Assembly (NCBI GenBank): GCA_902778665.1
Contig: CACYYN010000013.1
Coordinates: 1-64,000, forward strand
Reading direction: 5' to 3'
DNA from: Oscillospiraceae bacterium
Lineage (GTDB): Bacteria; Bacillota; Clostridia; Oscillospirales; Oscillospiraceae
DNA: 64,000 nt
Positions 1-8,663 of this stretch are shown here, one piece after another; positions within the stretch are counted from its first letter, which is position 1, and each line of letters begins with the position of its first letter. The notes beneath the pieces are model-generated. The model was not told where the DNA came from and ran no database searches. It saw nothing but the letters and a program-made list of their open reading frames with translations. Made by a program: the position numbers and the translations under genes.

Positions 1-1001
1 CCCTCTTTGAAGATGATCAGGTTGTCCTGTTGCTTGCCGAAGCCTGTGATGCGCTCTTCGGTCGAACCGGCGAGTTGAACTTGTTCCATCGGGAAGTAAG
101 ACGCATCCATCTTAAAACTGGAGTTTCCGCTCCAGAAATAAGCATTCGGCTGATCTTCAGAACCTGCCATCACAACACACAGTTCTCCTGTTCCTCCGTA
201 TACGGCCACGTACCTGCAATCTGATATAGATTTCTGTGCTTCCGAATTATCCAATTCATAAGTGATCCGGACTGTGTTATTCGTCGGTGGATCCGTCACA
301 GGAGGTGCTACATCAAACAGAACTCTCCCATATTGCGGGTCGTAACTCCACCCGACAGTAACGTGATAACCATTGACCTGAACGTACGTCACCCTCTCCG
401 CCTTCACCGGCAGGTAATATGTTTTTGCTCCGTCAACAGCGTTATACCAAACTGTTTTTCTGCTACTCATCCGGTTTTCCGGTTGATACAGGTCTCCGGC
501 TCCCGTAGCAGGGTTTGCGTTGATCACAATCACCGGCTCATACGGAAATACTTCATTGCAAGAAAAAGACCACTGCCCGTCTACCTGATTGGCAGTGATC
601 TCTTTATAGGCTCCCTTGGTTTTGTAATACAGCTTATCGCTGAAGGTGAAGAAAGTGCCTCGGATCTTTGGGATACCTGTTGCAAGCAAAACCGGTGAAC
701 CTGATTCTACATCAAAACGGAAAATATTGCCTCCGATATGGGCGAAGATAAAACCATGCCACAGTCTCGGATAGGCTGCAAAGCCCTGCCCTAACTGATA
801 AGGGCAAATATAATACTGCCCCTTGCGAGAGCAGAGCATACCGTTTCGCCAGAGGAGGTTTTTCATCTCCGGTGATTCACTCGGCTTAAGCCGGTAATCC
901 GGGTCCCAGAGGTTGATGCCGCCATAGAGATTGCTGTAATCCAGGACGTATTCCTTCTTCGGTGAAGGCGTGTCCTTCAGGCTTGTATATCTCGGATTCA
1001 T
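1..1001 (-). CDS. Phage virion-type protein (3' end outside window)
   Basis: I see an open reading frame of about 333 codons that starts at the ATG at 1001 and runs off the left edge, so the C-terminus is missing. The start overlaps the stop of the upstream gene as ATGA. The N-terminus reads MNPRYTSLKDTP and is followed by aromatic- and glycine-rich beta-type sequence with no signal peptide or membrane segment. I recognise this kind of protein, from memory only, as a structural (tail or head-completion) protein of Bacillota prophages. That role fits its place at the distal end of a phage operon. No enzymatic motif is visible. The family name is not certain. Confidence 0.6.
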   Translation of the reverse strand, partial: MNPRYTSLKDTPSPKKEYVLDYSNLYGGINLWDPDYRLKPSESPEMKNLLWRNGMLCSRKGQYYICPYQLGQGFAAYPRLWHGFIFAHIGGNIFRFDVESGSPVLLATGIPKIRGTFFTFSDKLYYKTKGAYKEITANQVDGQWSFSCNEVFPYEPVIVINANPATGAGDLYQPENRMSSRKTVWYNAVDGAKTYYLPVKAERVTYVQVNGYHVTVGWSYDPQYGRVLFDVAPPVTDPPTNNTVRITYELDNSEAQKSISDCRYVAVYGGTGELCVVMAGSEDQPNAYFWSGNSSFKMDASYFPMEQVQLAGSTEERITGFGKQQDNLIIFKE

Positions 1002-1615
1002 TTCTTTTCCCGAATGAATTCCTTGAACTCTTCCGCAACCAGAATAACCTTTCCTTTCGGGGAGGGGTTTACTGCTTGCGAGATAAATCCGGTTACTTCA
1101 AACTCTGCTTCCGGATCTTCAAGAACTCTCTGAAAGAAAGCTTCGTCATCATTGGAGAAAGTTCTGCATTCAACACAGTCTTCTCCCATACACGCATCCT
1201 CATCCGGAGAAATCTCGAAAGTGTAATAGATGCCGTTGGCTGCTGACAGGTGACGCGTCAGATTATGCACCCTGCCGACTGCCACTGCCTTATCTGCATC
1301 ATTGTCTCTCACATCAACAATCTGGACGTTAAGTGCTTCCAGAATTGTCATCCGATTCGTAGAGCTTGTTTCCGGGTCCATTATTTCCTCGATCCTGCAG
1401 AAGGCATCCATCACAATTGCTTTCTTATCCCATGCGGCCTGCAGAACGTTCTTCGCCTCTTCTCCATAAGCAAAGCAGCACAGTTCCATACAATCCTTGA
1501 CTACATTCGGATCTGAGAGAGCAAGATAAAACAGCAAACCGTATGCATCACTGCCTTTACAGATCCGGAAATCGTCTTCAACCCAACCGCTGATTTTTAC
1601 TTCTGTATATCCCAT
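998..1615 (-). CDS. Phage protein of unknown function, possibly OB-fold-like
   Basis: 205 residues, acidic, no membrane segment. The first 70 residues (VKISGWVEDDF, then beta-rich sequence ending with AIVMDAFCRIEE) have the rhythm of an OB-fold nucleic-acid-binding domain, which is inference only. The C-terminal part carries a Cys-containing stretch (ACMGEDCVEC). The gene overlaps the next virion gene by 4 bases, so the two are probably translationally coupled. A Shine-Dalgarno GGGAGG lies about 10 bases before the ATG. I do not recognise the family. Confidence 0.55.
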   Translation of the reverse strand: MGYTEVKISGWVEDDFRICKGSDAYGLLFYLALSDPNVVKDCMELCCFAYGEEAKNVLQAAWDKKAIVMDAFCRIEEIMDPETSSTNRMTILEALNVQIVDVRDNDADKAVAVGRVHNLTRHLSAANGIYYTFEISPDEDACMGEDCVECRTFSNDDEAFFQRVLEDPEAEFEVTGFISQAVNPSPKGKVILVAEEFKEFIREKK

Positions 1616-1636
1616 TTATTCATCCTCCCAATCTTC

Positions 1637-1759
1637 TTATTCATCACAGCCGACGACGCCGTTGCAGTCTTTATACACAGCGTCGTACAGCACGCTGCCG
1701 CAATTCGGGCAGGCGGGCATTGCCGGATATACCGGCGGCTCCGTACTTCTTTCTTTCAT
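1637..1759 (-). CDS. Small zinc-ribbon-like phage protein (40 aa)
   Basis: A short ORF preceded by a clear ribosome site (TGGAGGACA, spacing 3-7). It contains a CPNCG knuckle near residue 17 and a late CDE near the end, a pattern seen in very small phage-encoded zinc-binding proteins. It lies just after the terminator at 1794-1817 and just before the 205-residue phage gene, so it is likely the first gene of the late transcript. Function unknown. The case rests on the ribosome site and the Cys spacing. Confidence 0.5.
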   Translation of the reverse strand: MKERSTEPPVYPAMPACPNCGSVLYDAVYKDCNGVVGCDE

Positions 1760-1782
1760 ATTGTCCTCCAGACATTTAATTT

Positions 1783-1817
1783 TCCATTAAAAACGGGGAA
1801 GCGTTTCCGCTTCCCCG
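1783..1817 (-). terminator. Rho-independent terminator of the early phage operon
   Basis: Perfect 10-bp stem CGGGGAAGCG / CGCTTCCCCG (1794-1803 and 1808-1817) with a 4-base loop. On the minus strand it is followed by a T-run (TTTTTAATGG). It lies downstream of the DUF1492-like gene and separates the early/replication genes from the structural genes. Confidence 0.85.
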
Positions 1818-1894
1818 AAAAGGAGGTGCCGCAAACGGTAACAGGGAGTGCATAAACCTGTCTGCCGTTCGTTTAATTCGGCATCATAATAATA

Positions 1895-2392
1895 TCACAT
1901 CTTACGAGTCCTGACAGGTCCGGCGGAGTCCGGAGTAGTCCGGATTTCATTTTTTTTCTGCATTTTTCGATAAATTTTTGAAGCTTGCCTCATGGCTGCA
2001 TACAGAAGATCATATGCTGTGGATTTGGGCAGCTCCATAATGTAGCGTATGTTTCCCATCTGCAAACCTTTCAGGTATTTATATCGCAGAATCTGTCTTT
2101 CCTTTTCTCCCGGCATCTGGCTGATCAGTGCTTCAACCGAACGACGGCTGTAAGTCAGCTTCTGTCTTTTCTCCTCCAGAGCTTTCTCTGCCTCAACAAT
2201 TTCTGCCATTACCTTCTCAAAGGCATCGTTATTTTTGGATAGGTTTCTCCCGGCAGTATGGCTCAGATGTGTGGTTCTGTCATCCACAATTGATCGCAGC
2301 GATGCAATATGGTCTTCTTCGGCCCGGATCTCCTTTTTCAGTTCCAGAGGTTTCTTCAGGAACTCCTCCACCTCATAAACTTTCTTTCCCAT
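1895..2392 (-). CDS. Phage DUF1492 / ArpU-RinA-like late regulator
   Basis: 165 residues. The N-terminal half is a long charged coiled coil. The C-terminal half holds a sigma-region-4-like helix-turn-helix around residues 85-145 (LISQMPGEKERQILRYKYL, then a second helix with LPKSTAYDLLYAAMR). Proteins of this kind act as activators of late genes in prophages of Bacillota. The gene is the last before the terminator at 1794-1817 and directly precedes the structural genes, as expected for a late-gene activator. It overlaps the upstream gene by 20 bases. The basic tail (RTRKM) is not conserved in my memory of the family. Confidence 0.7.
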   Translation of the reverse strand: MGKKVYEVEEFLKKPLELKKEIRAEEDHIASLRSIVDDRTTHLSHTAGRNLSKNNDAFEKVMAEIVEAEKALEEKRQKLTYSRRSVEALISQMPGEKERQILRYKYLKGLQMGNIRYIMELPKSTAYDLLYAAMRQASKIYRKMQKKNEIRTTPDSAGPVRTRKM

Positions 2393-2918
2393 TTCGATTA
2401 TCCTCCATCAGTCCTGTACGTGCTTTCAGCATTACATTTTCAAGCGTGGGGACCTGCAGCTGTTTTCTGGCATAGGGTGGCATCTCCATCTGCTGATCTC
2501 GAAGAGTAAAAATCAGATCATGTACATTTTCCTTCTTCGAATATAGCAGGTATTTCAGAATCTGAGCTTCCTCCTCACACTCACATGCATCCTTTTGCAT
2601 GAAGAGCCTTGCCGCCTCTTTTGCCTCCTGCAGCATTTTCGACTCAAGGTCCAGATATTCTTTATACTTTGCCTTGAATGCATCGAGCTCCTGATCCAGC
2701 TTTTCCAGAATAAAAGCTCCCTCCACCGTGGTGTATGCACTGAATTCCGGTGAGAGGAAAAACTCTCTGCACTCTTTTGCAGTCTTCCTGGCAGAGCTGC
2801 TCTCTGGTTTTATCATCATCTTCACCTTTGCCTCTCTGTAATCATCCGCCGCCTGGACCACGACTGCATGGAGCAGATCCTGAACGGGATTGTCACTGTA
2901 ACGGTTCTCATCTTTCAT
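2373..2918 (-). CDS. Phage protein, helical, YlbF/YmcA-like in appearance
   Basis: 181 residues, almost entirely helical and charged. The central part (residues 40-120) has an early-sequence REFFLSPEFSAYTTVEGAFILE motif followed by a long helix, which resembles the YlbF/YmcA (Com_YlbF) helical fold. That similarity is an impression, not a proven match. The gene overlaps both its neighbours (11 bases with the upstream gene, 20 with the downstream one), so it is part of a tightly packed early operon. Function unknown. Confidence 0.5.
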   Translation of the reverse strand: MKDENRYSDNPVQDLLHAVVVQAADDYREAKVKMMIKPESSSARKTAKECREFFLSPEFSAYTTVEGAFILEKLDQELDAFKAKYKEYLDLESKMLQEAKEAARLFMQKDACECEEEAQILKYLLYSKKENVHDLIFTLRDQQMEMPPYARKQLQVPTLENVMLKARTGLMEDNRNGKESL

Positions 2919-3603
2919 CTCCGGGTATCACCCCTTTGAATGCACCCTGCAGGTCCTTCATCAGCATGGGGCGGATCTCATCTGCAACCATCACAAAGTT
3001 ATTGCACTTTCTCATAATGGTCTCGTCCGAATCCCGCTTCCAGTCGATTTCATAGCCCAGTCTGAGCCTGCCACTCACACAGATGCTCATGTCCTCATGC
3101 AGAACTTCCCGTTCTTCATCGGCGAGAATTCTGTCCGTCCAGCAATAGAGCCTCTGATCGTCCCCGTGTCTGTCCTGCCCCAGCAAGGCAAATGCTGTAT
3201 AACCCGGTTCCCCTGAACCTGCTACGGAATAGGCACACGATTTACCCATGCCCTCAAACCTGTTGATACCGAACTTCATATATTCCGGATAGACACCGAA
3301 TCCGATTTCTGTGAGCAACAGATAAGATTCCCGCCAGGAATACTTGCCGTAAGAAAAATCTGCAGCCTTCATCTCCCCTATGACGCACACTTCTTTTCTG
3401 CTTTCCTTCTGCAGAGCCTCAGCACACGGACCATATGTTTTGCAGCGAATGGCAAAGCCTTTGTCTCTTGACGTAGCCTCTTCCGGGAAGGTACTCAGCA
3501 AAAAATCTGCCCACAGGGTACCGAAATTATCATGGGTGAAACGCACTCTTTCAGAAACCGTCCCGCCAAGAGTCACGTGGTTGGAAAATGCCAATACTTT
3601 CAT
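2908..3603 (-). CDS. Phage protein with SSB/OB-like sequence
   Basis: 231 residues. The first 75 residues (VTLGGTVSERVRF, then FAIRCKTYGPCAEAL and VCVIGEMKAAD) follow the layout of a single-stranded-DNA-binding OB fold: an opening strand, a central strand with a side reaction such as aggregate protein name plus a closing GxM strand. A second similar half (EDMSICVSGRLRLGYEIDW) appears near residues 165-200. Its position among helicase and primase genes supports a replication accessory role. No named family can be assigned with certainty. Confidence 0.5.
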   Translation of the reverse strand: MKVLAFSNHVTLGGTVSERVRFTHDNFGTLWADFLLSTFPEEATSRDKGFAIRCKTYGPCAEALQKESRKEVCVIGEMKAADFSYGKYSWRESYLLLTEIGFGVYPEYMKFGINRFEGMGKSCAYSVAGSGEPGYTAFALLGQDRHGDDQRLYCWTDRILADEEREVLHEDMSICVSGRLRLGYEIDWKRDSDETIMRKCNNFVMVADEIRPMLMKDLQGAFKGVIPGDER

Positions 3604-3617
3604 TTATTTAATCCTCC

Positions 3618-4979
3618 TCAATTTTTCAGCTCAGCCTTGACGGCGTCGATCAAAGCCGTCTGGGTTTTATCCTTCTTTCCGAGCACAGCCCGGATCTTCT
3701 CATCAATGGTGCCTTCGGTCAGAATGTGCTGAATGACCACGGTCTTCTCCTTCTGCCCCTGCCGCCAGAGCCTGGCGTTTGTCTGGGTGTAGTTTTCCAG
3801 TGACCAGGGCAGTGAATACCAGACAATTTGGCTGCCACCCTCCTGCAGGTTCAAGCCGTGGCCTGCCGACTGGGGGTTGATGAGCCCGACTGAAAGCTCT
3901 CCCCTGTTCCATGCCCGGATGCTCTCCTTGCTGTCCAGAGCTGCAAACCGTATGCCTTTATCCCTCAGCATGGCTTCAATCCGCATCAGATCATGGCGAT
4001 AGTTGTAGACCACCAACACCGGCTTTCCGTTTGCCGCCTCCAGCAGATCCTCCAGTGCCTCCAGCTTATGGTCATGGATGTGAACCGGTGTGCCGTCGAT
4101 GCCATACACAATGCCGTTTGACATCTGGATCAGTTTCGTGCCCAAAGCCATGGCGTTCTTTGCGGTGATCTCCCCGCCCTTCAGGTTTAACGTCATCTCA
4201 GCAGTCAGCTTTTCATAAAGTGACTTTTCCTTTGCATCCAGGCGAACCACATAGTCGCTCACAACCTTCTCCGGCATCTGCAGGTGATCCATCGCCTTCA
4301 TCGAAATGGTCATATCGGAGATCGCTTCATAAATCTTCTCCTCCGAGCCTTCTCTCGGCTTCCAGTCCACAATCTTGCCCTGATACCCAAACACCGGATT
4401 GAAGTACTTCAGCTGATAAGAATTCAGATGGTTGCCCAGGTGGGCTCCCCCGTCCATGACGGCGTATTCCGCCCACAGGTCCATCAGCCCGTTGGAGGCC
4501 GGTGTGCCCGTCAGACCGATGACCCGCTTTGCCTCTCTGCATAACCGGTAAGCTGCCCTTGTTCTGGCTGCCCGCATATTCTTGAAGCTGGAAAGCTCAT
4601 CAAGAACAACGGTGTCGAACATGTAAATCGTCCACTTCTGTGATACCAGCCAGCTGAGGTTGTCCCGGTTGATCACGTAGATCTGGGCATCTGCCTGCAA
4701 GGCAGCCTCTCTCTGCTTCGGCGTGCCGAGGATGACGGAGATCTTCAGCCCCTTCAGGTGCTGCCACTTTTCAACCTCCGCCGGCCATACATCCCGTGCC
4801 ACCCGGAGGGGAGCAATCACGAGAGCCTTTTTCACTTCTCCGGCATCGATCAGGTCCTTCAGTGCCGAAAGGCTGATCACCGTTTTCCCGAGGCCGCAAT
4901 CTAAAAATGCAGCCGCCACCGGATGGGATTTGATATATTCAATGGTGTACTTCTGATATTCATGAGGTATAAATTTCAT
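3618..4979 (-). CDS. Phage SNF2-type DEAD/DEAH helicase
   Basis: 453 residues. The helicase motifs are readable in order: Walker A GLGKT at 29-33, a Q-type lead-in (PHEYQKYTI), motif II DELS at 127-130, motif III LTGTP at 156-160, and C-terminal motifs V and VI (SAGHGLNLQEGG and NARLWRQGQ) near residues 370-405. This is the compact SNF2/RapA-like helicase common in prophages of Bacillota, where it sits between the primase gene and small SSB-like genes, as it does here. It lacks extra DNA-binding domains. Motif II ends in Ser rather than His, which is normal for this phage subgroup as I remember it. Confidence 0.85.
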   Translation of the reverse strand: MKFIPHEYQKYTIEYIKSHPVAAAFLDCGLGKTVISLSALKDLIDAGEVKKALVIAPLRVARDVWPAEVEKWQHLKGLKISVILGTPKQREAALQADAQIYVINRDNLSWLVSQKWTIYMFDTVVLDELSSFKNMRAARTRAAYRLCREAKRVIGLTGTPASNGLMDLWAEYAVMDGGAHLGNHLNSYQLKYFNPVFGYQGKIVDWKPREGSEEKIYEAISDMTISMKAMDHLQMPEKVVSDYVVRLDAKEKSLYEKLTAEMTLNLKGGEITAKNAMALGTKLIQMSNGIVYGIDGTPVHIHDHKLEALEDLLEAANGKPVLVVYNYRHDLMRIEAMLRDKGIRFAALDSKESIRAWNRGELSVGLINPQSAGHGLNLQEGGSQIVWYSLPWSLENYTQTNARLWRQGQKEKTVVIQHILTEGTIDEKIRAVLGKKDKTQTALIDAVKAELKN

Positions 4980-5121
4980 GTTACAATCCTTCTTTCTTTC
5001 ATGTGTGACAGTCGGAGACAGTCATTTCCGTAAATTCTCTATAGAGAATAAAATTCTCTTTTTTTCTCGCGCGCGTACGAAGTTTATGAATAGACCGTCA
5101 CAGACTGTCACACTGATCATT
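4980..5121. promoter_or_regulatory. Repeat-rich spacer between helicase and primase genes
   Basis: This 142-base gap holds a perfect 16-bp palindrome, ATTCTCTATAGAGAAT (5034-5049), and a 10-bp inverted pair TGTGACAGTC (5004-5013) and GACTGTCACA (5103-5112). Two further GAC(C/A)GTCA-like copies lie inside (about 5017 and 5093). A GCGCGCG stretch follows an A/T-rich stretch. It could be an operator cluster or a phage replication origin; nothing here decides which. Confidence 0.4.
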
Positions 5122-7488
5122 TCAACTTTTATTAGCGTATTTAAGCCGAAGCCCTAAAAGGTATCTGCCATCCCTGTTCTTAAACTTCTCAAAGCCGGCA
5201 TTTTCCATTGCGCTATAAAAATCTGCCGTGCTCCGTGCCCACTCACCGTTTCGCATACAGTAATCCCGATATTCCTGATAAATACTCCCGGATTTTGCTT
5301 TATAATCCTGACCGACTTCACAGCATTCTTCGAGAAATAACGACAGCCAGTCATTATTGTCGCGGTAAGCGGAAATTGCGTTTTTCACGCACTCCGGCAC
5401 GGGGATACTGAATTCTCTGGCGATTACCTTCTCTGCCCCTTCGATGATCCACTGCATAACAGCCTCACCGGCATTCTGAACGAGATAATCCGTATAGTTC
5501 TTGACGTCTGAGCTGCCCTCAATTTTTGCGTTGAAGGGTATTACAATAAGTCTTCTCCATGTGCCAGCATCGGAGGCCCCCACCTTCGGTAGATGGTTGG
5601 TGTACAAAACCAACGTATGTGACGGGATGAATTTGAACGGGTCCCGGTATTTTTTCTCAGCGAAGATCTCGTCTGTCGAGCAAAGCTGTTTGATCATGGA
5701 GGTGTTTAAACGCATGCCTTCTTCCAATTCAGCCGCTATGACAAGCCGTTTGCCCTTCAGTTCCGCCATTTCGGGCTTGACGTTTCTCTTCACTCCCACG
5801 GTCAGCGTGTCAGCAGACATCTGGCCGGAGTAGGTGCCCAGCACTCTGGCAACGGTGTTCCAGAAGGTGGACTTGCCATTTCTCCCCTCGCCATACGCAA
5901 TAATAATGGCCTCAAGAAAAACCTTGCCCACAGCAGCCAGACCGACGATCATCTGCACATAGTCGATCAGTTCCCTGTCTCCGCAAAAGAATGTGTCCAG
6001 CGCCTTCTGCCAGATCTCCATGCCCTTTTCAGAGGGGTTGAAAGACGTAATCTTAGTGATATAGTTTCTCGGCTCCTGTGCCTGCACGCCTGCCATGCCG
6101 TATCGCAGATCGTACGTTGCATCCGGCGTATTCAGCAGGAAGGGGTCTCTGTCCAGATCTGCAACCTCCTTCTGCACCATGGGCTTTGCGGCAGCCAGAG
6201 CGGAAAGAATGTAATTCATGTCCCGGCGTTTCATCACAAAGGCCTTGTAAAGAAAGGCGGAAGCCAGCTTTTCCTTTGCTCTCTCCAGCGCCTGCAGCTT
6301 CTCCTCATCATCAAAGGCCTTGAACTGCCGGCTTAAGCCACGGGTACCATCTGACAGATCAAATTCCACTCCTCCGATGTCGGTGAGCTGCTTCACGGCA
6401 GAGGCGATCTCGTCCTCGGCGTCGGCCAGCTGCAGATCCAGAAATTCCTCCACGGCACCTACTGCCCGCTGTTTGGATTCCCGCCAGCATCGTCCGTCAT
6501 ACCTTAAATAGTCCGTGCTTTCGGTGTAGCAGAGCTCATCGGCATATTCCCGCACCAGAACCTTGGCCTGGCCGATGTCGGAATAATCCGGCGGCTTCAG
6601 GCTCAGGGCAGCCGGCGCTCTGCCGTACTCCTCCGGAGCAATATAATCCGGTGCCTGTGCAATGGTCCGTTCATAAAACTTCACGGCGCTGTACCAGGTG
6701 TTGCGGAGCTCATCCGTCGGCAGGGGCGGATCACACCGCTCGGCATCCTTCAGATAGAGCTGCAATGCCTTCTCCGTCTTGCCGTAGCGTTTCAGTGTTT
6801 TCAGAGCAAAGCGGTGCATTGTATTATTGCGTTGGCCCTGTGGTATCCTTGCCGAAAAATCCGCCTCCAAAACAGAGTCTGGTCTGTCAACCGGATTGAA
6901 TGAAAAATCGTAATTTTCCTTATCTTTTGCCTGATTTTCTGAATCAGCTAAGAATAATGCAGGCTGCAGCTTTTCCATAAACTCCGTCAGATCCCGGACC
7001 CCTTCCCAGTATTCCACCTCAGGGTCTTCCGTCCCGAAGAAGAACCGAGCCGGATCCAGTGCCTGAGCATCAAAATAAGGGAACATTTTCTGCACGGTCT
7101 GCTTCATGGCAGCATACTTCTCTGCTGAATTGCACAGTGCAATCGGGAACATGACATGAAACTTCGGTCTTGCCTCCTTCCCGTTCTTCTCCCGCATGTT
7201 CGACCGGGAATAGTGAATCCAGAAAGTAGTGCCGGAAAAGAACTCCGCAATGTCCTGGGGCAAAATCCATTCTGCCGGCACATCGGAAAAGTCATTGTCC
7301 ACATCAAAGCCGATGCAATCGGCCCGGATAAAGTTATCGATGCTCCTGCGATTGCCTTTAAACTCGGCACAGGTATAATCCTTTGACACGGCCTTCTTCA
7401 GGCCCTCCGCATCCGTCACCTCAATCTGGTGCGGGTAGTAACAGTTTTTGTTGTTCTGCCGACAGTCGGCAGTAAAGATTTTGATCAT
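5122..7488 (-). CDS. Phage primase-helicase (AEP-type primase plus D5-type ATPase)
   Basis: About 788 residues. The N-terminal third carries GFDVDND and RPKFHVMFP near residues 60-120, which fit an archaeo-eukaryotic-type primase (two acidic residues, then a His). The C-terminal half is a D5/P4-family superfamily 3 helicase with Walker A GEGRNGKST near 535 and the later motif TLVLYTNHLPKVG, ending in a winged-helix-like tail. It would unwind and prime phage DNA replication. I chose the ATG at 7488 because GAAGGGGAA precedes it at good spacing. The in-frame ATG at 7518 lies in the loop of the hairpin at 7506-7532 and has no ribosome site. Confidence 0.85.
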   Translation of the reverse strand: MIKIFTADCRQNNKNCYYPHQIEVTDAEGLKKAVSKDYTCAEFKGNRRSIDNFIRADCIGFDVDNDFSDVPAEWILPQDIAEFFSGTTFWIHYSRSNMREKNGKEARPKFHVMFPIALCNSAEKYAAMKQTVQKMFPYFDAQALDPARFFFGTEDPEVEYWEGVRDLTEFMEKLQPALFLADSENQAKDKENYDFSFNPVDRPDSVLEADFSARIPQGQRNNTMHRFALKTLKRYGKTEKALQLYLKDAERCDPPLPTDELRNTWYSAVKFYERTIAQAPDYIAPEEYGRAPAALSLKPPDYSDIGQAKVLVREYADELCYTESTDYLRYDGRCWRESKQRAVGAVEEFLDLQLADAEDEIASAVKQLTDIGGVEFDLSDGTRGLSRQFKAFDDEEKLQALERAKEKLASAFLYKAFVMKRRDMNYILSALAAAKPMVQKEVADLDRDPFLLNTPDATYDLRYGMAGVQAQEPRNYITKITSFNPSEKGMEIWQKALDTFFCGDRELIDYVQMIVGLAAVGKVFLEAIIIAYGEGRNGKSTFWNTVARVLGTYSGQMSADTLTVGVKRNVKPEMAELKGKRLVIAAELEEGMRLNTSMIKQLCSTDEIFAEKKYRDPFKFIPSHTLVLYTNHLPKVGASDAGTWRRLIVIPFNAKIEGSSDVKNYTDYLVQNAGEAVMQWIIEGAEKVIAREFSIPVPECVKNAISAYRDNNDWLSLFLEECCEVGQDYKAKSGSIYQEYRDYCMRNGEWARSTADFYSAMENAGFEKFKNRDGRYLLGLRLKYANKS

Positions 7489-7505
7489 ATTGTTTTCCCC
7501 TTCTT

Positions 7506-7532
7506 CCGCTTGCGGCATAAAGCCGCAAGCGG
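7506..7532. other. Intergenic hairpin
   Basis: Perfect 11-bp stem CCGCTTGCGGC / GCCGCAAGCGG with a 5-base loop, between the SSB-like gene and the primase gene. On the transcribed (minus) strand no T-run follows, so it is probably an RNA-stability or processing hairpin, not a terminator. Confidence 0.6.
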
Positions 7533-7551
7533 ATTTTTGAAATTTTGCTTC

Positions 7552-8055
7552 TCAGAACACGTCGTCCAGTTCATCCTCCTGCACATCGGCAGCGAGAGCG
7601 TCCTTCATCCATTCCGGATCAGCCGGGAAATCATCGGGATCGTAATCGAAAAAACGGTCCACGTCATTGCACTGGCGTTCTTCACCTTCGCGATTGGTGT
7701 AAGACCTGATGGTGATGTGCACCTTGAGGGGCAGGCCCACAAGACCGGACCAATCCATATCCAGCGCTTCACCATGTTTTTTCCGTCCGATTGCCCGGAA
7801 GAACTGGCTCAGCTTCCACTCCAGCTTTCTGTGAACCAGAAGGCTGACGGTCACTTCCTGCGGCCCGTTCTCGGTCTCAACTGCCAGGGTGATAATTGCT
7901 CTCGGGCAGGCAGACAGCTTTGCACTGCCTTTAAACTCTCCCTGCTCAAACCGCTTGATGCGAGCCCGGTAAACACCCGGCTGCAGAAGCTGAAAACCAT
8001 CAGAATCGTCTGTAAGCTTCCACGTCCATTGGTTAATAAAATCTGTCATTTTCAA
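7552..8055 (-). CDS. Phage DUF669-like ssDNA-binding protein
   Basis: 167 residues. It begins with a short helix and a strand (QPGVYRARIKRFEQGEF), continues with GSAKLSACPRAIITLAV and a conserved-looking RKLEWKLSQFFRAIG segment, and ends in a strongly acidic tail (DVQEDELDDVF). Beta-rich core plus acidic tail is the pattern of phage single-stranded-DNA-binding proteins, and DUF669 proteins as I remember them look like this. It lies directly before the primase gene and overlaps the upstream HTH gene by 4 bases. Name assignment is moderate only. Confidence 0.6.
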   Translation of the reverse strand: MKMTDFINQWTWKLTDDSDGFQLLQPGVYRARIKRFEQGEFKGSAKLSACPRAIITLAVETENGPQEVTVSLLVHRKLEWKLSQFFRAIGRKKHGEALDMDWSGLVGLPLKVHITIRSYTNREGEERQCNDVDRFFDYDPDDFPADPEWMKDALAADVQEDELDDVF

Positions 8056-8387
8056 TTCTCCTGTAAGTTATTAAATTTTGTATGTTTTTTGAGGATTCCC
8101 TCCATCGTTTTCTTGTCCTCACCCTGCAGGTCTGAGTACAGTCTTTTCAGGAGATCCTCCTCTTTTGGGGTAAGTCGCCCTCGATAGATGTAGCATCCAT
8201 CCATCACTCGGATTCCACCACTTCTTCCACGAAGTATCTCGAGTGGGTAATCATGCGACAGGTCCTGAAAGTCATTCCAGATTGTCTGGACAGAGACGCC
8301 AAATCTGGCTGCCTGCTCCGGAGCAGTCATAAATCTTCTGACAGCAAGATCATTTAACATTTCTTCACGTCTTTCGTAGACCGTCAC
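8052..8387 (-). CDS. Small HTH (DeoR-type winged helix) phage protein
   Basis: 111 residues. A winged helix-turn-helix is readable near residues 10-55 (RRFMTAPEQAARFGVSVQTIW). I placed the start at the GTG at 8387 because AGGAGGTGATTAT stands directly before it; the in-frame ATG 18 bases further upstream includes that ribosome site in the coding region. It is the first gene of the early phage operon and lies next to the AAACCTA operator at 8412-8451, so it may be the regulator of this promoter, or an anti-repressor-type accessory. Confidence 0.65.
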   Translation of the reverse strand: MTVYERREEMLNDLAVRRFMTAPEQAARFGVSVQTIWNDFQDLSHDYPLEILRGRSGGIRVMDGCYIYRGRLTPKEEDLLKRLYSDLQGEDKKTMEGILKKHTKFNNLQEN

Positions 8388-8411
8388 ATAATCACCTCCT
8401 CTCAAGACAAT

Positions 8412-8451
8412 TAGGTTTTAGCAGGAAAACCTATAGAAAATTTATAGGTTT
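8412..8451. promoter_or_regulatory. AAACCTATA inverted repeat, candidate phage operator
   Basis: Arms AAACCTATA (8427-8435) and TATAGGTTT (8443-8451) with a 7-base spacer, plus a third half-site TAGGTTT at 8412-8418. It lies between the early operon and the terminator of the gene upstream, where the early promoter must be. An A/T-rich stretch follows to 8492. Confidence 0.55.
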
Positions 8452-8477
8452 AATTGATATTTAAATAATTATTAATC

Positions 8478-8539
8478 AGAACAACAAAAAAACCGGAACT
8501 ATCCTTTTATGCTTGTTAAGCACTCTTGGATAGTTCCGG
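8478..8539 (-). terminator. Rho-independent terminator
   Basis: 12-bp perfect stem CCGGAACTATCC / GGATAGTTCCGG (8493-8504 and 8528-8539). The minus strand continues into TTTTTTTGTTGTT. It ends the transcript of the small gene at 8664-8891. Confidence 0.85.
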
Positions 8540-8663
8540 CGATTTGCTCCTCATACGAATAAGGGAGACTTACCGATAACTTCTGCTGCAGATAATTCCG
8601 CAGTCGGCTCCACGTCATTGACGGGGCACGTCGCAGTAATTTCTGTTTATAGTGTATTTCGTT

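Noticed and set aside
7489..7518. ATG at 7518 as start of the phage primase
   Set aside because: It lies in the loop of a perfect hairpin and lacks a ribosome site; ATG at 7488 has one.
7506..7532. Hairpin as a rho-independent terminator on the minus strand
   Set aside because: No T-run follows on that strand, and the operon continues directly.
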